Source of the DNA: Pteria penguin
Taxonomy: Eukaryota > Mollusca > Bivalvia > Pterioida > Pteriidae
Length of the DNA stretch: 64,000 bases
Assembly: GCA_035048485.1 (NCBI GenBank)
Contig: CM068587.1
Location: 41,043,842 to 41,107,841 of the forward strand
Reading direction: 5' to 3'
A model generated the notes under the pieces. That model was not told where the DNA came from, did not search any database, and saw only the letters and a program-made list of their open reading frames with translations. A program made the position numbers and the translations under genes. Shown here one piece after another: positions 1-27,440 of the stretch. The stretch's first letter is position 1; each line of letters begins with the position of its first letter.

Positions 1-12
1 AAACAAAAATAA

Positions 13-22
13 AATAATAATG

Positions 23-74
<52 letters not shown>

Positions 75-80
75 TAATAA
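13..80. repeat. (TAA)n microsatellite
   Basis: Near-perfect trinucleotide array of TAA/AAT with single interruptions (one TGA-like and one ACA-like unit). It lies directly left of the hairpin at 84-110. Confidence 0.9.
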
Positions 81-83
81 AAA

Positions 84-110
84 GGTTTCACAAGTGAAAC
101 TTGTGAAACC
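84..110. repeat. perfect 11-bp inverted repeat with 5-nt loop
   Basis: The arm ggtttcacaag at 84-94 and its exact reverse complement at 100-110 flank the loop tgaaa. It sits between two TAA arrays. It could be the end of a small foldback element or a chance palindrome. No function is assigned. Confidence 0.6.
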
Positions 111-599
111 TAATAATAATAGAGGAACTTAAGCAAGTCTAGTTGTTGTTGTTCATGAATCCATATTTTCTAAACAGGACAGCCTGATTTCTAGATTAGA
201 AAAAAGAAATGTAGAATAAACTACGTGAAAAAGTTTTATTTTACTGTCTTGAAGTTTTTCTGTTCATGGGAGTTTTATAAAAGAAATCGCGTCTACTGAA
301 TATGAAATAAAACAGAAACAAAATTTCAATAAGTGACAAATGCGGATAGCGACAGATTTGTTTAAAAAGTTTACCTTTATTGAAGGAAAATGTTTGTATG
401 TATATTTATGTGATTGTTTGCATTAAAATGCAAATTAAATTCCACGGGTATTTTACACTTAACCAGCATCGTCGTAGAAAATCTTCAGTCAGAGATCCCA
501 ATTTAATGTAACATATTTCATCAGTCATTTTTATTACAACTATTATTTTCTCCAATTTTAGGTTTAGATGGCTTTAATATGATCGTCTGACTTTTTTCA

Positions 600-830
600 T
601 TTTTCATTAAAATAAGGGGCAAAGTAGCTAGATTCGTGAACGAGAGGCACGGATTCGACTCCCGCCATAGGTTCATCGGTGTCCTGTCTTTCAGATGAGA
701 CAGAAAAATAACCCAGTGCATGTGTCTTGGTAGACGTGGCACGTGAAAGACCCCCTCACTACTTTAGGTTGATCCGTTAAAAAGGTTAATTTCTGTGCAT
801 TGCATCAGGCAAATGCCAATACAATATAAG
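600..830 (+). mobile_element. tRNA-headed SINE remnant
   Basis: A degenerate tRNA-like head with a B-box-like gattcgactcccgcc is followed by the body signature cctgtctttcagatgagac and then by cgtggcacgtgaaagaccc. The same head-body order recurs in reverse at 4970-5225. The arrangement is the one seen in mollusc tRNA-derived SINEs. The copy is decayed, and no target duplication was resolved. Confidence 0.6.
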
Positions 831-2128
831 AACATTAGCTGGTGTGACGTACAAGAAAACAAGAAGAATCAAACAAACAAGCTAATCATTAAGACGAATC
901 ACAGGACTTTGAGATACTCTTTCCTATCCCCCACTCAGTCTTGCTGGATCCGCTCAAGCTACCATACAAGACTTAATGTGCCAGTGATACCTGACACTTC
1001 CTTTCAACCAAGTCCAAATCTAACAATTCTCTTTGCTCAATTGCCAACAATTGCTTTCTAAGAGGATCTATTAAATTATAGAGATAAAAGGGCAATGTGC
1101 AACTTCGTGAAGAACGCAGATACGACATGGGAAATATGTGCTGCTCAAAGCAAAATGAAATCTTGCAGTGCATCTAAAGTTTATGTTATACACGTTTGTT
1201 GTAATGACATTTTAAAACTCATTTCGTTTGTAGATCAGTAAAGACCTGAAGTGTTTCTGATATTACCTGATGTTCGTCGACTGTCACTCTTACCGCTGCC
1301 CCTCCAATATAGCAAATCCTAGAAATAACTTTTCAGATATAAACATGGTCAATGAATTTCGAAATCCTACAGTTTTAAAAGTGACCAGTCATTAGCTAAC
1401 TCGTTAAAATTATTAGTCAAAGAGTGAACTCCCACCGTCTGTCCTTAACAGAACCAATTCAATGTCAGTTTCATTCATGAAAGTATAGCATGTAGATTAA
1501 CCTATTAAATCACGAATTGTTTTTCTGTAACTGAACAGTTCGTCAAATAAACCTACCAAACGTACTGCATTTTTTATCATCTCAAAATCCGTAACAAACA
1601 ACACACCTTGTACGGACAACAGACCAAAACCATACAACATGTATAGTTAGTAAACAGTAAAAGTAGGGTAGTCAAGGGTAGGAAGAAGAAACATGGATCA
1701 TCTAGCAATGATGAGATAGGCGCCATGACGGGTAAACGTCTCCTGTCGGCTACCCATGTCCATTGTGTATAATACCACGGTCAAATGTGTTAAATGGAAA
1801 CACGGATCTTCAAACGATGACAAGATCAGACTCCAAGTAGCGGCGTGTCGATTTATCTCTACCGAAGTAGTGACTTGCATACGAAGACTGGCACTTCTAG
1901 GATCAATTCACTCCTAACTATGTAGTGGTATGTCTTTAGAGAAGAGAATCGGATGATAGAGAGTAAAGAGTTTTAACAGGGGACCGTGGTTGTAGTATTA
2001 TACCTATACCCTGTTCAAGTACGCCTACACCCACATAAAAGAAATACTGATATTAGAACATGCTATATGATGGCACGTATCTTTCTTTAAACTGATACTA
2101 GAATACAGGAAAATATCTGAAAATTTAA

Positions 2129-16930
<14,802 letters not shown>

Positions 16931-16949
16931 AATAATGGCATTTATTTGG

Positions 16950-17037
16950 AATAAAGACAACTGCGATATGAAAAGGTATAAGATCTCAGATATCTTAAAA
17001 CAATTATCATTTTATATGCTGGTATTTAAGAAATAAA
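16950..17037 (+). promoter_or_regulatory. HHIPL poly(A) signals
   Basis: AATAAA occurs at 16950-16955 and again at 17032-17037, 20 and 102 bases after the stop codon. Either could end the transcript, giving a very short 3' UTR. Confidence 0.6.
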
Positions 17038-18920
17038 ATGTAAAATTCCAAATGTGTAATTTGTGTTAGGTTTTGAAAGGTTTCTTCTAGATTATTATTG
17101 TGAGTTATGACAAACATGTGTAACTTATTTTAATGTGAGACTGTGAATTTGTTTAACTCCTATGAAACTTTGTTATAGGAATATTAACACCATCATACAT
17201 CATACATCATTACATCATACATTTATTCACATGCAAGTTGTGTCATGACTTTGACCTGAATGATGCAGAGTCTCTGTGTGAAATTCTTGTGCAGTTTATA
17301 GACTTTTCATTCATGGTTTGATCAAGTTGATACTAAAATCAATTTATGGTTTTGAAACATGTTGACCTCAACCCAAGGTCATATCTCCAAGCTCAGTGTC
17401 ACAATGAGTCATTAACTGAGATTCTTTTCAAATCCATAAAATCTACACACTTGCTTTGAGCTTCTTAATATTTTGCAGAATTGTTATTAGTAAGACTAGG
17501 GCATGTCATGACCTTGATCCAAGTCTCTATCTCCACAGACAAGATCACAGTGTGCCAATCACTGAAATTATTGTCAGGTTCATAAAAAACCACCTTTCTT
17601 TGATGAAGTTGATATTTAACACCATTATTATCCATGAGGCAAGGGTGTGTCATGACCTTGTCTTGAGATCACATCAAGATTACTCCAAGTCTATTAACTA
17701 TAGATAAAGTCTGCCTTGATAAAAAACCCTCAGCATATCATTGATCTGCTTCTAAATCTTGTTACTCATGATGCAAAAGATGACACATTCTTGAGTCAAG
17801 ATTAAAGTCACAGTCAGCTTCTGACCAAAATTCTTATACAAAATTTTAATCACTTATGTAAAGCTGATGTGGCATAGTTGTGAAGAAGTTCTACTCAGGA
17901 CTGGAAGGTCCAGATTTAAATACCAGAAGGATTCTCATCCAATTTTCCTGGCTGGAAAGCTTAAACCCAAGGTCCATATATTATAGCAAACATCTGCATA
18001 TTAAAGAACCCTCTTTGACAACAGTTTGATCCACCACATAGCAATGCTCGAAGTAGGTATTGTTACAAGTGCAACATAATCCTTAGGAATATTATGGTGA
18101 AACATTTAACTGAAATTTTTACATTAAGTCCTAAGTTTCAACCATGACTTTATCCAAAGTCAGAATTCTACAGGATTATATTAACACCAGAAATGTGTGA
18201 GCAATTAAACCAGTAGATGACTGTTCAGGAGGCAGCCCAGTAAACCCAAAACAAGTCCAGTTTCCATTAGGCTACCGGTAGCTGAGTTGAATTTCACCTT
18301 ATATGTATACACTTACACCTATTTCCATTTCCAACATGCTCTAGAGAGAAAACATCATGGACATATTTGATGATCAGTGTTCACATCACTTTTGAGCTAA
18401 TAAATTTGTCCTTTTAGCTCACAGATTAAAATTGTTTAGAACCAACTTGGCTGACTTAAATGAAGTAAAAAAGTTAAATTCAATCCATTCTATTGTATAT
18501 ATGTAATGTCTCTTGAAGTCTTCAAAAAAGAAGGCAAACTAATATGTGCTTTATTCCAATAGCAAGTAACAATTTTTAACATGGTAAATTTCAGATACCC
18601 ATAACACAAATCAATAAAGTTACAAATTTTATCAAACAAATAGTAAACTCTATCAAATTTATAATGAAAAGTTTTACTGTTCACATAATAAACAAATAAC
18701 ATCAGAGTGATCCTTATAAAGCTGAATCTGAAACATGAAGTTTGTGAGGAATTGTGAATACTAAACTTAATGAATTTATCAGAGTGTTCTAAAATTTTAC
18801 ACCTATACTGATATGCATCAGAAAGCAGACTATATTGATGTAAACAGTTGTACACTGAGCCAAGTACAATCTGTTTTGACAGGTTTTACTCTATAATATT
18901 TCATGTAATACTGTCTCATC

Positions 18921-19154
18921 ATTGATACTTGATAGGGCATTTACTGCAACTCTGAGTCATTGATACTTAATTGATAGGTCCTTTACTGTAACTCTGAGTC
19001 ATTGATACTTGATAGGGCATTTACTGTAACTCTGAGTCATTGATACTTGATAGGGCATTTACTGTAACTCTGAGTCATTGATACTAATGATAGGACATTT
19101 ACTGTAACTCTGAGTCATTGATACTTGATAGAGCATTTACTGTAACTCTGAGTT
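18921..19154. repeat. minisatellite, ~38-bp unit x 6
   Basis: Six copies of a unit running attgatacttgatagggcat then ttactgtaactctgagtc. Copy 2 has a small insertion (ttaattgatagg) and copy 5 lacks a few bases. Intergenic. Confidence 0.9.
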
Positions 19155-20026
19155 TTGGCAATTACTGGAAATTCTACCATTTTTCCAGAATTATTTTAAG
19201 GAAACAGTAATTAAATTGACTATCTCCTTGACTACACTAGTATATCAATTAGCTGAATGTACATAATTTTAGCACTCATGATTGCTTTGGTACTTTTTTT
19301 CTATCAATCCTAGTAAGCCCCATAATGGCCATACAAACATACATGCTTTTCTTGAATTGTTTTGTGATTGGATAAGACTAAGAGAGATAAGTACATTGTA
19401 ACCTATGGTATTTTAATTGTACTACTTTTCTCTATACATGTAATAGCTGATGTCTACAACTCACAACTAGAATATTACACCATTTCTTGGTATAAACACA
19501 ATAAAATGGAAATATCATAAAGACAACATCTGAAACAAGAATTTGTCAACAAGTTATGGAATGGTATGAAAATCAAGTAAAATATATCTAAAAATAACAG
19601 TATGATATCTTAATACAACAAGGTCAGTACACATTTTCAAAAGGTACAATAAATGAAAATTATCCTTTTCATGTTAAAAATGAAATATCTTTTCATTTAA
19701 TAAAGCAGTTATGAAATACCGTATTAACAAAATGTTTTATAATAAAAAACACATGACATATCTTGTCATAATATTGCAAAGGTTAACAAGGACATAACTT
19801 GAGAGGGACCTCCCCTCTATATAATGTTACACATGTTTGGAAATAGACCCATACTATGGAATTTATAAGGAATGGAACATTTCTCTTTTACTTTTTTTGA
19901 TTTGTCAAGCAGCCAGTTTCCATTCTGATATTTTGTGAAAGTAAAGTAATAAAGTTACTTCATAATTCTCTTTACCATGGTGGACACCTTTTTCTGGAGC
20001 CACCATACACTCAATAATTCTGATTC

Positions 20027-21604
20027 TTATTCTTCTTTCCCACGTGCCTGTAGTTTCCCTAGCTGCTGTGGATCCTCCATTCCCTTCCATACCATGCCCT
20101 GAGACGTCAGACTGCCCACTGGTAAATGTCTGTTCTCAGTAACTGAATAGTTTCTGAGGCTGCTGTGGGCAGACATATCACTTTGTGTACCAATACTGCC
20201 CACACGATAAACATCCCTGTCAGCAATTTCTTGGAGTTTTTCCGACCATCTTCTTTGGATAGTTTCAGCCAGTTGTTTCTCATTTTGGATCAAATATAAG
20301 TTTAAAATCATTTCTCTGACCATAAGATTGATTTTCTCCATTTTTTTGTAAGAGTAAGCACATCCATATTGAAGTGTATTTATATAACAATAGGACAAAC
20401 AGTTTAAATCTGGAGTTGGATATTTCTTCCAGAAAACATTCAAGAAGTGCCGCCTTTGGAGCCAAACTCCAACAGGTTCCTGCTGGCCTCTAAGTAAATC
20501 TATATCCCTGTCTCTTTGCCTGCAATTTAATCTCGCCTTGATGAAATCCTGAAATTGGAAATGCAGGTTTATTACAATTAACACTTCACTGACAAGGCTA
20601 AAAGGGTTGGGAAGTGAGAAGCAAGTGAAAGCACAACTGCCTCCTGTTTAGTGTAAGTGCACTGGTACTCTGATTGCCTTAAATCAATAACAGAAATCTA
20701 ATCAAGTACGGCTAATTTGTTCGATCTTGCACAACATTTATCATTAATTCTATTTTTTTTAAATACTGCAATTCATGTTGTACAGATTGAGAGGGCTGTG
20801 ACCAAACGTTGACGGTTGTATAAGCACATATTATTGATGACCTGTTTTCTCACATTCAATGTGATGCTGCCTGGCTATAAACCACATGGGATATAAACTG
20901 CATGTATAATGTTAAATTCTAGAATGAATAATCAGTCTGGATTTTTCTCTACCATCTCCTTACACTTTCTTAATATATGTAAAGCAGGGCTGGCACAGAT
21001 GAACAGGAGTAAACAGGATCAAAGGGGAGAGAAGGTAAAGACATTGGGATAAGAAAAGGGAGGGGAGAAAGATACAGGATCAGCTGCATAGCTATCATAT
21101 ACACCACATACACACATTATTTTATCCATTATGCATAATCTACAAGAAAAAAGGTAGAAGTTTCATATTCAAACGGCCAGAAATGCCACATTTTAGTCTA
21201 GATTTAGTTTCTAGTATGTATATTAAAACGCTCAGCTACAATACCATATGAGGATGCAGGCGCGGATTCAGAAATTTAGTCGAGAGTGGTTCCATCCCAT
21301 TGAATTTTCCGAAAGGGACTACACAGTTCCATCCATGTTTTTGAGTGTAAAATTACTTATTTCACATAGAAAATAACAAGTCATTTTCGCTGAATCTCGG
21401 GGTGGGTCCAGACCCCCGGTCCACCCCTCTGGATCCGCACGTGGGATGCAAGCACATATGACAAAACACTCCACAAGTTATATTCAACACGTCACGTGAT
21501 CAACGTCAACCAAATCTTAGTGTTCGGATGTTTTCGTACATCTTGCAGACGTAAACCAAACTTCACATCTATCTTTATTAATATGACTTCGTTTAACCTA
21601 CCAT
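20027..21604 (-). CDS. unrecognised two-exon gene candidate, 174 aa
   Basis: The main exon (20548-20027) is preceded on the minus strand by a strong acceptor, tttccaatttcag, and is open for 173 codons to TAA. Upstream, ATG at 21604-21602 is followed at once by the donor gtaggt. Joining the two gives Met plus Asp-Phe-Ile-Lys in phase 0, so the first exon would be 5' UTR plus the start codon. The product is soluble and helix-prone, with a cysteine-containing middle (NCLSYCYINTLQYGCAYSY), a charged helix near residues 90-130 (NEKQLAETIQRRWSEKLQEI) and a polar Ser/Gly-rich end. I recognise no family. The AUG-donor junction is inferred; the acceptor and the long frame are seen. A longer gene using other 5' exons is possible. 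Confidence 0.45.
20549..21601 (-). other. putative intron of the minus-strand gene
   Basis: Bounded on the minus strand by gtaggt and tttcag. It contains one copy of a non-autonomous interspersed repeat (21256-21447) and otherwise nothing recognisable. Confidence 0.4.
21256..21447 (+). mobile_element. interspersed repeat, copy 1
   Basis: About 190 bp from a gcgcggattcagaaattt end to a ctctggatccgc end. The same sequence, diverged, is present in the opposite orientation at 26509-26668. Shared segments include gtcgagag, tgaattttc and tccatccatgttt. The ends ggattc and ggatcc are roughly inverted. No coding capacity. Confidence 0.65.
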
Positions 21605-22709
21605 TGTATTTGGAAGAAGAACTTTTGAAAATATCCTCAGTCTAAATTTTCCCGCAACTACACGTACTGTAGATAAAGTGAGGCGATTGTAAAGAAAAAA
21701 GGAGGCTGACGTAATCGAAGATCCGTAGTCATTTCAAAGTATGATTTTCTTCTTCTAGAAATGAAAGAGTTCTGCACTATCTACTTGAAGTAAATCTAAT
21801 CTAAGTGGGAAAAGACGAGATTAAATGCCACTATAGCCAGGATTAAACATATTTCTTGACACTAGTCAGTGCTCATGTACATGTGCCAGTATCGTTAATG
21901 TACTTCGAATTTTATAATATGTATTGATGTATTGATATGACAATGAAATTGTTTAACAACTATACTTTTGAGTTCATGATAAAGTAAATTGCTTTATTTA
22001 TTTTCGTTTTCAGTTTATAGCGAAAACGTGCGAGAATGGTATATATATGTATCATTTGTGATTATCCTTTTCTCTCGGTTGTTTTTTGATTTTTGTTTTT
22101 TTGTTTGTTTTTTTTAAGAGGGGTGGGGGTTGTTTTGTTTATGTTAGTTTGTTTTTTGTTTTGGGGTTTTGCTGTTGTTGTTGTTGTTGTTGTTTGTTAT
22201 CTAGGGGATATTTTGGTTGTTTATCTAATTTTTTTAAATGCCTTTTCTCTTCTTTCGCTTATTTTGATCGAGGGTTTTTGAAGTGTTCATAACTTAAGAA
22301 ATATGATCACCGATAATTAAAAGAAAATATCACCAATATAAAATTATCATTAATTTAGCTGTTGCATAAAATTTATACTTCGATTTATTTTTGTCTAATT
22401 ACAAAAAAAAAAATTCAATGTCTCAATTTTTGTCACTTTCAATTTATTTTCTATACCTTTTATGTAGATATAATATATAATATTTCTTATTCATATTTGT
22501 TACTTTTATTTTTAGTTTGAGAGACGGAAGAAAAGGGTGTGTACTTATGCATTCGTATTTCGAAACTCCGTTTTAATGCAGTATATCCAAAAATTAATCG
22601 ATAGATATATAGATAAACGAATAAATGAATACATATTTTGTCAGCGTTTTGTTTAATGTTACGGTGAAGAAGATGTTAATATACCGATGGCAAGAAAGAC
22701 CGAAAGTTT
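21605..22709. other. intergenic spacer between divergent gene candidates
   Basis: Separates the minus-strand 174-aa candidate from the plus-strand helix-repeat locus and could hold both promoters. A possible plus-strand exon is 22014-22038 (acceptor cgttttcag, donor after gagaatg), but it cannot be confirmed. The stretch also holds T/G-rich DNA with a (GTT)n run near 22170-22195; the valine- and cysteine-rich frames there are artefacts of it. Confidence 0.45.
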
Positions 22710-23502
22710 TTGCCGATGTTTTTGTATCTGCTGCGATCTTTCAACTTCATATACTGTAATGGTTTTGAATTACAGCAGCAGGTAATCAAACGCCATAATG
22801 ACAGTGGAGAAACAGAGAGCAACAATCCGGAGGAGGTTAGGCACGTAGAAGCAAACAGTAGGAAAAAGTCATCAGCTGTCCCAGACATGAATAGAAAAGA
22901 CAAAGATTTTGTGCATACAAGCGAAATAGAACGGAAGGAAAGGGCAAGGACGTACGTAGAAGAAATAATCATTAACAGCATATTTTCACTGCAGTGTAAC
23001 GGATAGGAAAATGAACAATCAATGCCAATAGACCTTGTTGCAGAAGCTAGAGTACATGAATTTTCCCAAGGACACTAACAAGAGGACAGGCAGATTAATA
23101 TCCAAGATCTCGTGGATACAATGTAGTAAGAAAAGGGGAGGCGAAAATGTCAAATGCGAGAAGAATGAAGAATTTTAGAGACAAGGCTCGAAATTACGTA
23201 GATGAGATAATACATGATAGTATGGTTTTACTGAAATATAACAAACCTGGAATCGAACCTTCCTTGTTGGGTACTAATCTGTCAGAAGCCATAATGTTAA
23301 ACCACAAAGGCACAGGCAAGGAGGAATGCAGTAGCAGCCCAGGTTCACGAGAATGTAAAACACTAGAAGCTGAGCATAACAAAGATAGACCAAATGCCCT
23401 CAGAGACATGATGAGGAATTACACAAATGATGTTATAAATGATACATGTAGTTTAAAAATTGACTTCAATGACATGTGGAGAAGAAGAGGAAAATGAAAA
23501 TC

Positions 23503-23576
23503 CTAATCTGATTAAAACCATATACGCAATGGAACAAATAGAGAAGCGGCATAAAGATATGGTTTTAATCAGATTA
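23503..23576. mobile_element. 74-bp deletion derivative of the Mutator-like MITE
   Basis: Starts taatctgattaaaacca and ends tggttttaatcagatta. The interior equals the right arm of the larger element at 48860-49215 (caatggaacaaatagagaag). Nine-base direct repeats atgaaaatc at 23494-23502 and 23577-23585 are its target duplication. It inserted at the 3' end of the frame holding helix copies 2 and 3: the left duplication contains that frame's TGA stop (23495-23497). Confidence 0.85.
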
Positions 23577-23760
23577 ATGAAAATCGACCGTCAGCCCCTT
23601 TATTAGAAGGCAAAGCACTTTGACTATCACAAGAACGAAATACCGCAGAGACGAAGAAGAGACTCACAATATATACTGCACGAGAATCTGAACATGATAG
23701 ATATAAGATAAAAACTCACGACAGGGAACTAAAAGATGCAGATAGAAGATTAGTAGGTGA

Positions 23761-23886
<126 letters not shown>

Positions 23887-23917
23887 CAGCTTTGTTGTAT
23901 TAAAATGTGAAGAGGCA

Positions 23918-23921
<4 letters not shown>

Positions 23922-23997
<76 letters not shown>
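23922..23997. repeat. (TA)n microsatellite 2
   Basis: About 76 bp of alternating AT, 36 bp after the first array. Both arrays create long artificial Tyr-Ile frames on both strands. Confidence 0.95.
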
Positions 23998-24005
<8 letters not shown>

Positions 24006-24665
24006 CTCTGTGCATATAGAGCAAGAGAACCAGGAGAAGGCGAAAATGTGTGCGAAAATCAAGATTCATAGAACTGTATATCTCTACAGTCTTGTTCTAA
24101 CAATGAAGCTGAGCATGATAAATACGAGGCAAACATTCCGGTACAAGACATAGTCAGACGACTTATTGGTGAGATAATAAGAAACAGCCTGAATTCACTC
24201 AATAGTGAAAAAAAACCCAACCAAACAAACAAACAAACAAAGCCAAGAGAACGAAATGAAGACCGTGTATGAACAACCAAAGAATAAGATGAAAAAAACT
24301 GCAGTTTCACTGCCACTGGAATGTAACTATTCTGACAAATCTCTTCTTCTGTTGCTTGTTCATGAATCTCCTAATACTCTGATATGACAGACTGTAGAGA
24401 GGATTCGGTAAGCTATTTAATTGTTTTAAACACGAAACAGCAATGTAGTTTATTGAAAGTCTCTAACATTAAAATCGTAATTGTAAACAATGTTCTAAAA
24501 GAATGTACTGTTGTTTGTGTAGTAAAAGATTAATTTGTTAAATATCAAAATGGTTGTAAATGCCAGGACAAAAGTTTTGTATTTAAGTCAATATTTATCT
24601 TGTAGGTTCGGCATTTTGATGAGGTGTTCTTTTGTGAGACGTTATTGTAACTCCTACCATTAAAG

Positions 24666-25522
24666 TCGATACTATTTCAACTGTACATACCACATCATCA
24701 GACAGTACTGCCTCGTCAAATGATACAGAAATGGTATGTAATCTCTCTTTCTCCTCCACCTCCTTTTCTTCCACCTCCTCCTCCTCTGCCTCATCATCAC
24801 CAACATCTATCCAGGGATTACTCAGTTAACCCTTGTTGTGCAAGGATCTTGCACTTCTACCTAAGAAGTAACTGGCAGCAATAATGACTAATTTTGATTC
24901 TTCTCTTTTCTGCATCATGATCGAGATGAGACCAGGACTGTTCCAATGGTATTGTATAAGCAGAGCAGTAAGAGCAAAACTGATATATATTGACAAGGAA
25001 AGCATGAACATCATCATCATCATCATAGAAATGAATGTATAACCACTACGGCAAGTGTGGTGAAACAGGACGATACTTACTCCCTCCCTGGGTGATCGAC
25101 CTTATCAATGTTCAGTTTTCTTTTTTTTCAGATACCGGTTCAGTACTCAAATGAAATTTGATATATTTTTAGGTTCTGAACAGCTCACATGACACATATA
25201 CTAAAACGAAAAAAGAATCAACGGTAATTTTGAAGTTTTTGAGAAACGTAAATATTATATTTTTTTTCCAGAACTGGTCCATTGTAAGATTATTTCAATA
25301 TGAATATTAGAATTTATGAGAAAACATCTCTGGGAAAGATTAAATTTAAAAAAATATGTTAATCTAAAACTCGGTTTATTCTTCCACATGAAAATTTATA
25401 TATTTTGAAGAATTAATAACTATGATTTATAATTATATTATATATTATTTTAACAGATGAGGAGAATACTATGTAGAGTCAAGAAAAGAAAAAGATATTT
25501 GTGTTGTTGTCTAAAGCAGTAA
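24666..25522 (+). CDS. three terminal exons of an unrecognised gene, Cys-triplet basic C-terminus
   Basis: Three exons fit together in phase 0: 24666-24733 (acceptor attaaag, donor gtatgt), 25173-25223 (acceptor atttttag, donor gtaatt) and 25457-25522 (acceptor tttaacag, TAA stop). They encode a Ser/Thr/Asp-rich stretch, a polar stretch with TKTKKEST, and a 21-residue end MRRILCRVKKRKRYLCCCLKQ (one residue more than 20 is avoided here: the last Gln precedes the stop). Lys/Arg next to three adjacent cysteines is the usual look of a palmitoylated membrane-anchoring tail. They lie directly downstream of, and on the same strand as, the helix-repeat locus and probably form its 3' end. The joining exon was not found. 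No family is recognised. Confidence 0.4.
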
Positions 25523-26508
25523 ATATGTTAAAAGTTACTACCACATTTTTTCTATCATTTTTCAATATGCGAACATGAGCGAAAACTTTAACATTGCGCT
25601 ATGTTCACTGTATTTTGGGGGAACGAATAATTTTCTTAAACAAACTGTCATCTGAAATTTTAAATGCCGGTTTTTGTTTATCGTAATTCTTCTATGGTAA
25701 GTATGAAGGAAAACATTGGGACATAATCCAGTAATGTTTTTGTATATCCCAACATGTCAACAAACTTCTCATTACCCCGACGGCATGCTAACCTACTGCT
25801 GCAAGTTATATGTCACACCGCTGACGTCGCCTCTCATTTCGCATCCTTCAGATTTAGTCAAAATTTGGCCCACTTGTCACTTGGGTAGATTCACATGAAG
25901 CGTTGTGTCTTCTAAAAATTAAAAACTACCATAGTCAATGAGTTGGTGTGGTTAACCAGTTTACAGGCCCACTAAGATGTATTAACGATATTTCTAAATT
26001 CAAAGAAAGAAAATTTACTCTAGATAATACCTCCATAAGAAAGCTAAAGAGACGATGAAATTTAACTGTTGACATATCACCGATTGGCACATACATAGTT
26101 ATTATTAAGGTGACTGATTTTGCTTTACAATGTAAACAACGTAACAGAGATGTACCAATTGTGTGGTATCAATATGGTAGACCACAGTAGTTCGAGATTC
26201 CCTGCTCTTCTCCCACTTTTGTTATCGGCGGGAAAAGGGCACAGAATCTGGGACTAAAACCAGAGTTGCTACCAGTCCCCAAGATTCCTTATGCATGTAT
26301 ATACTCGACATTAACTATTAACACTTTCGAAGATAAGGATTTTTTGGGTTATGTCCCCTTTTTGAGCGCAAGACAACAACCCAATTTCAGTGATCATTCA
26401 AGATCATATTTAACACTATAAGAGGCAGTCGAATAGACCATAGGGTATTGGTTCTTTAATTAATCTACGTTTATATGACACGAAACAGTAAACCTTGACA
26501 TTTCATGA

Positions 26509-26668
26509 GCGGATCCAGAGGTTTGGACCCATCCTGAGATTCGGCACAAATTACTTTTATCGTCATATTTCCAGGTAATTTAACACAGAGAAACATGGAT
26601 GGACCCCTTCTCTGAAAATTCATCAGGGTTCGATCCCCTCTCGACAAAATTTCTGCATCTGACCTATT
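26509..26668 (-). mobile_element. interspersed repeat, copy 2
   Basis: Read on the minus strand it matches the element at 21256-21447: gatgcagaaattttgtcgag, tgaattttc, ggtccatccatgtttctc, gtgttaaattacc and a final cctctggatccgc. Divergence is substantial, so both copies are old. Confidence 0.65.
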
Positions 26669-26779
26669 GACCCCCAAATCAATAGGCATCCTCCACTTTT
26701 GATAAGATTTAAGGCATCCATATATGATTTGCACAGGATTTGTCATCTAGAAACCAATAATCCTATTACCATTGCATCT

Positions 26780-27130
26780 ATCATGTACAGAACCTGCATC
26801 ACTTGTACCACTGTACAAAATGTACGAAGTACAGACCAAGCATTACCTGTACCCACTGTCTAAATCATGTACAGATCTTGCATTACCTGTATCCACTTTG
26901 CAAATAAGGTACAGACCTTGTGTTACTTGTACCACTAGGCACTACACCATTAAGGTATAGATCCTACATTACATGTATCCATTGTTCAAATAAGGTACAG
27001 AAGCTGCATCATCTGTACCAATTTACCAATCAGGTACAGAATGTGTATTATTTGTACCTCTGAACCACTGTATCATACGCATTCACTTTACCATTCTGGT
27101 ACAGAAACTGTATCACTTGTACAGACTAGA
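26780..27130. repeat. degenerate tandem array of 'ggtacaga...acttgtacc' units
   Basis: About eight diverged units of 35-60 bp. Each has a start like caaataaggtacagaccttg and then ttacctgtaccact. Unit length varies. Intergenic. Confidence 0.7.
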
Positions 27131-27245
27131 CCACTTTAACAATCGCATATAAATGTAGATACTACATCATTATTTAACATAGAATCTGATATTAATGAAC
27201 CAATAATCAAATCTGTATGTTTTGTCTTTAAAGATTTGTTTGTTT

Positions 27246-27440
27246 GATTGGTGTTATTCATAACATTTAGATAATTTCACTTACACAGTAGTAAAATCTC
27301 TGGTGCATTGCTCAGAAATTTCAACCTCAGCCGCAGACCAATCCAAAGCAGCGATATATCTTTTACATGTCAGCATTTAACATAACATGTAACTTCAGAC
27401 TTTAGTGTCTCGTCTCAAAGCAAGAACACTCACAAGTCGC
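27246..27440 (-). mobile_element. SINE-like remnant, minus orientation
   Basis: Shares with 4970-5225 and 7148-7345 the order gttattcataacatttaga, aatttcacttacac, tctggtgcattgctcagaaa, and a later agtgtctcgtctcaaagc that resembles the reverse of the SINE body. Confidence 0.5.

Larger units (their letters stand above)
16931..20026. other. intergenic region between HHIPL and the minus-strand gene candidate
   Basis: No exon could be supported. Contents: HHIPL poly(A) signals, a catcatacat run (17190-17220), diverged tracts around 17340-17660 that repeat variants of gtcatgaccttg, a SINE-like remnant (about 17870-18060) and the 38-bp minisatellite at 18921. The part from 19030 to 20026 would include the 3' UTR of the minus-strand gene. 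Confidence 0.6.

Noticed and set aside
18490..18855. 121-codon minus-strand frame
   Set aside because: Phe/Tyr/Ile/Lys-rich composition of random AT-rich DNA; no splice sites or recognisable motif.
22086..22292. Overlapping Val/Phe/Cys-rich frames
   Set aside because: Product of a T/G-rich tract with a (GTT)n run; no splice or homology support.
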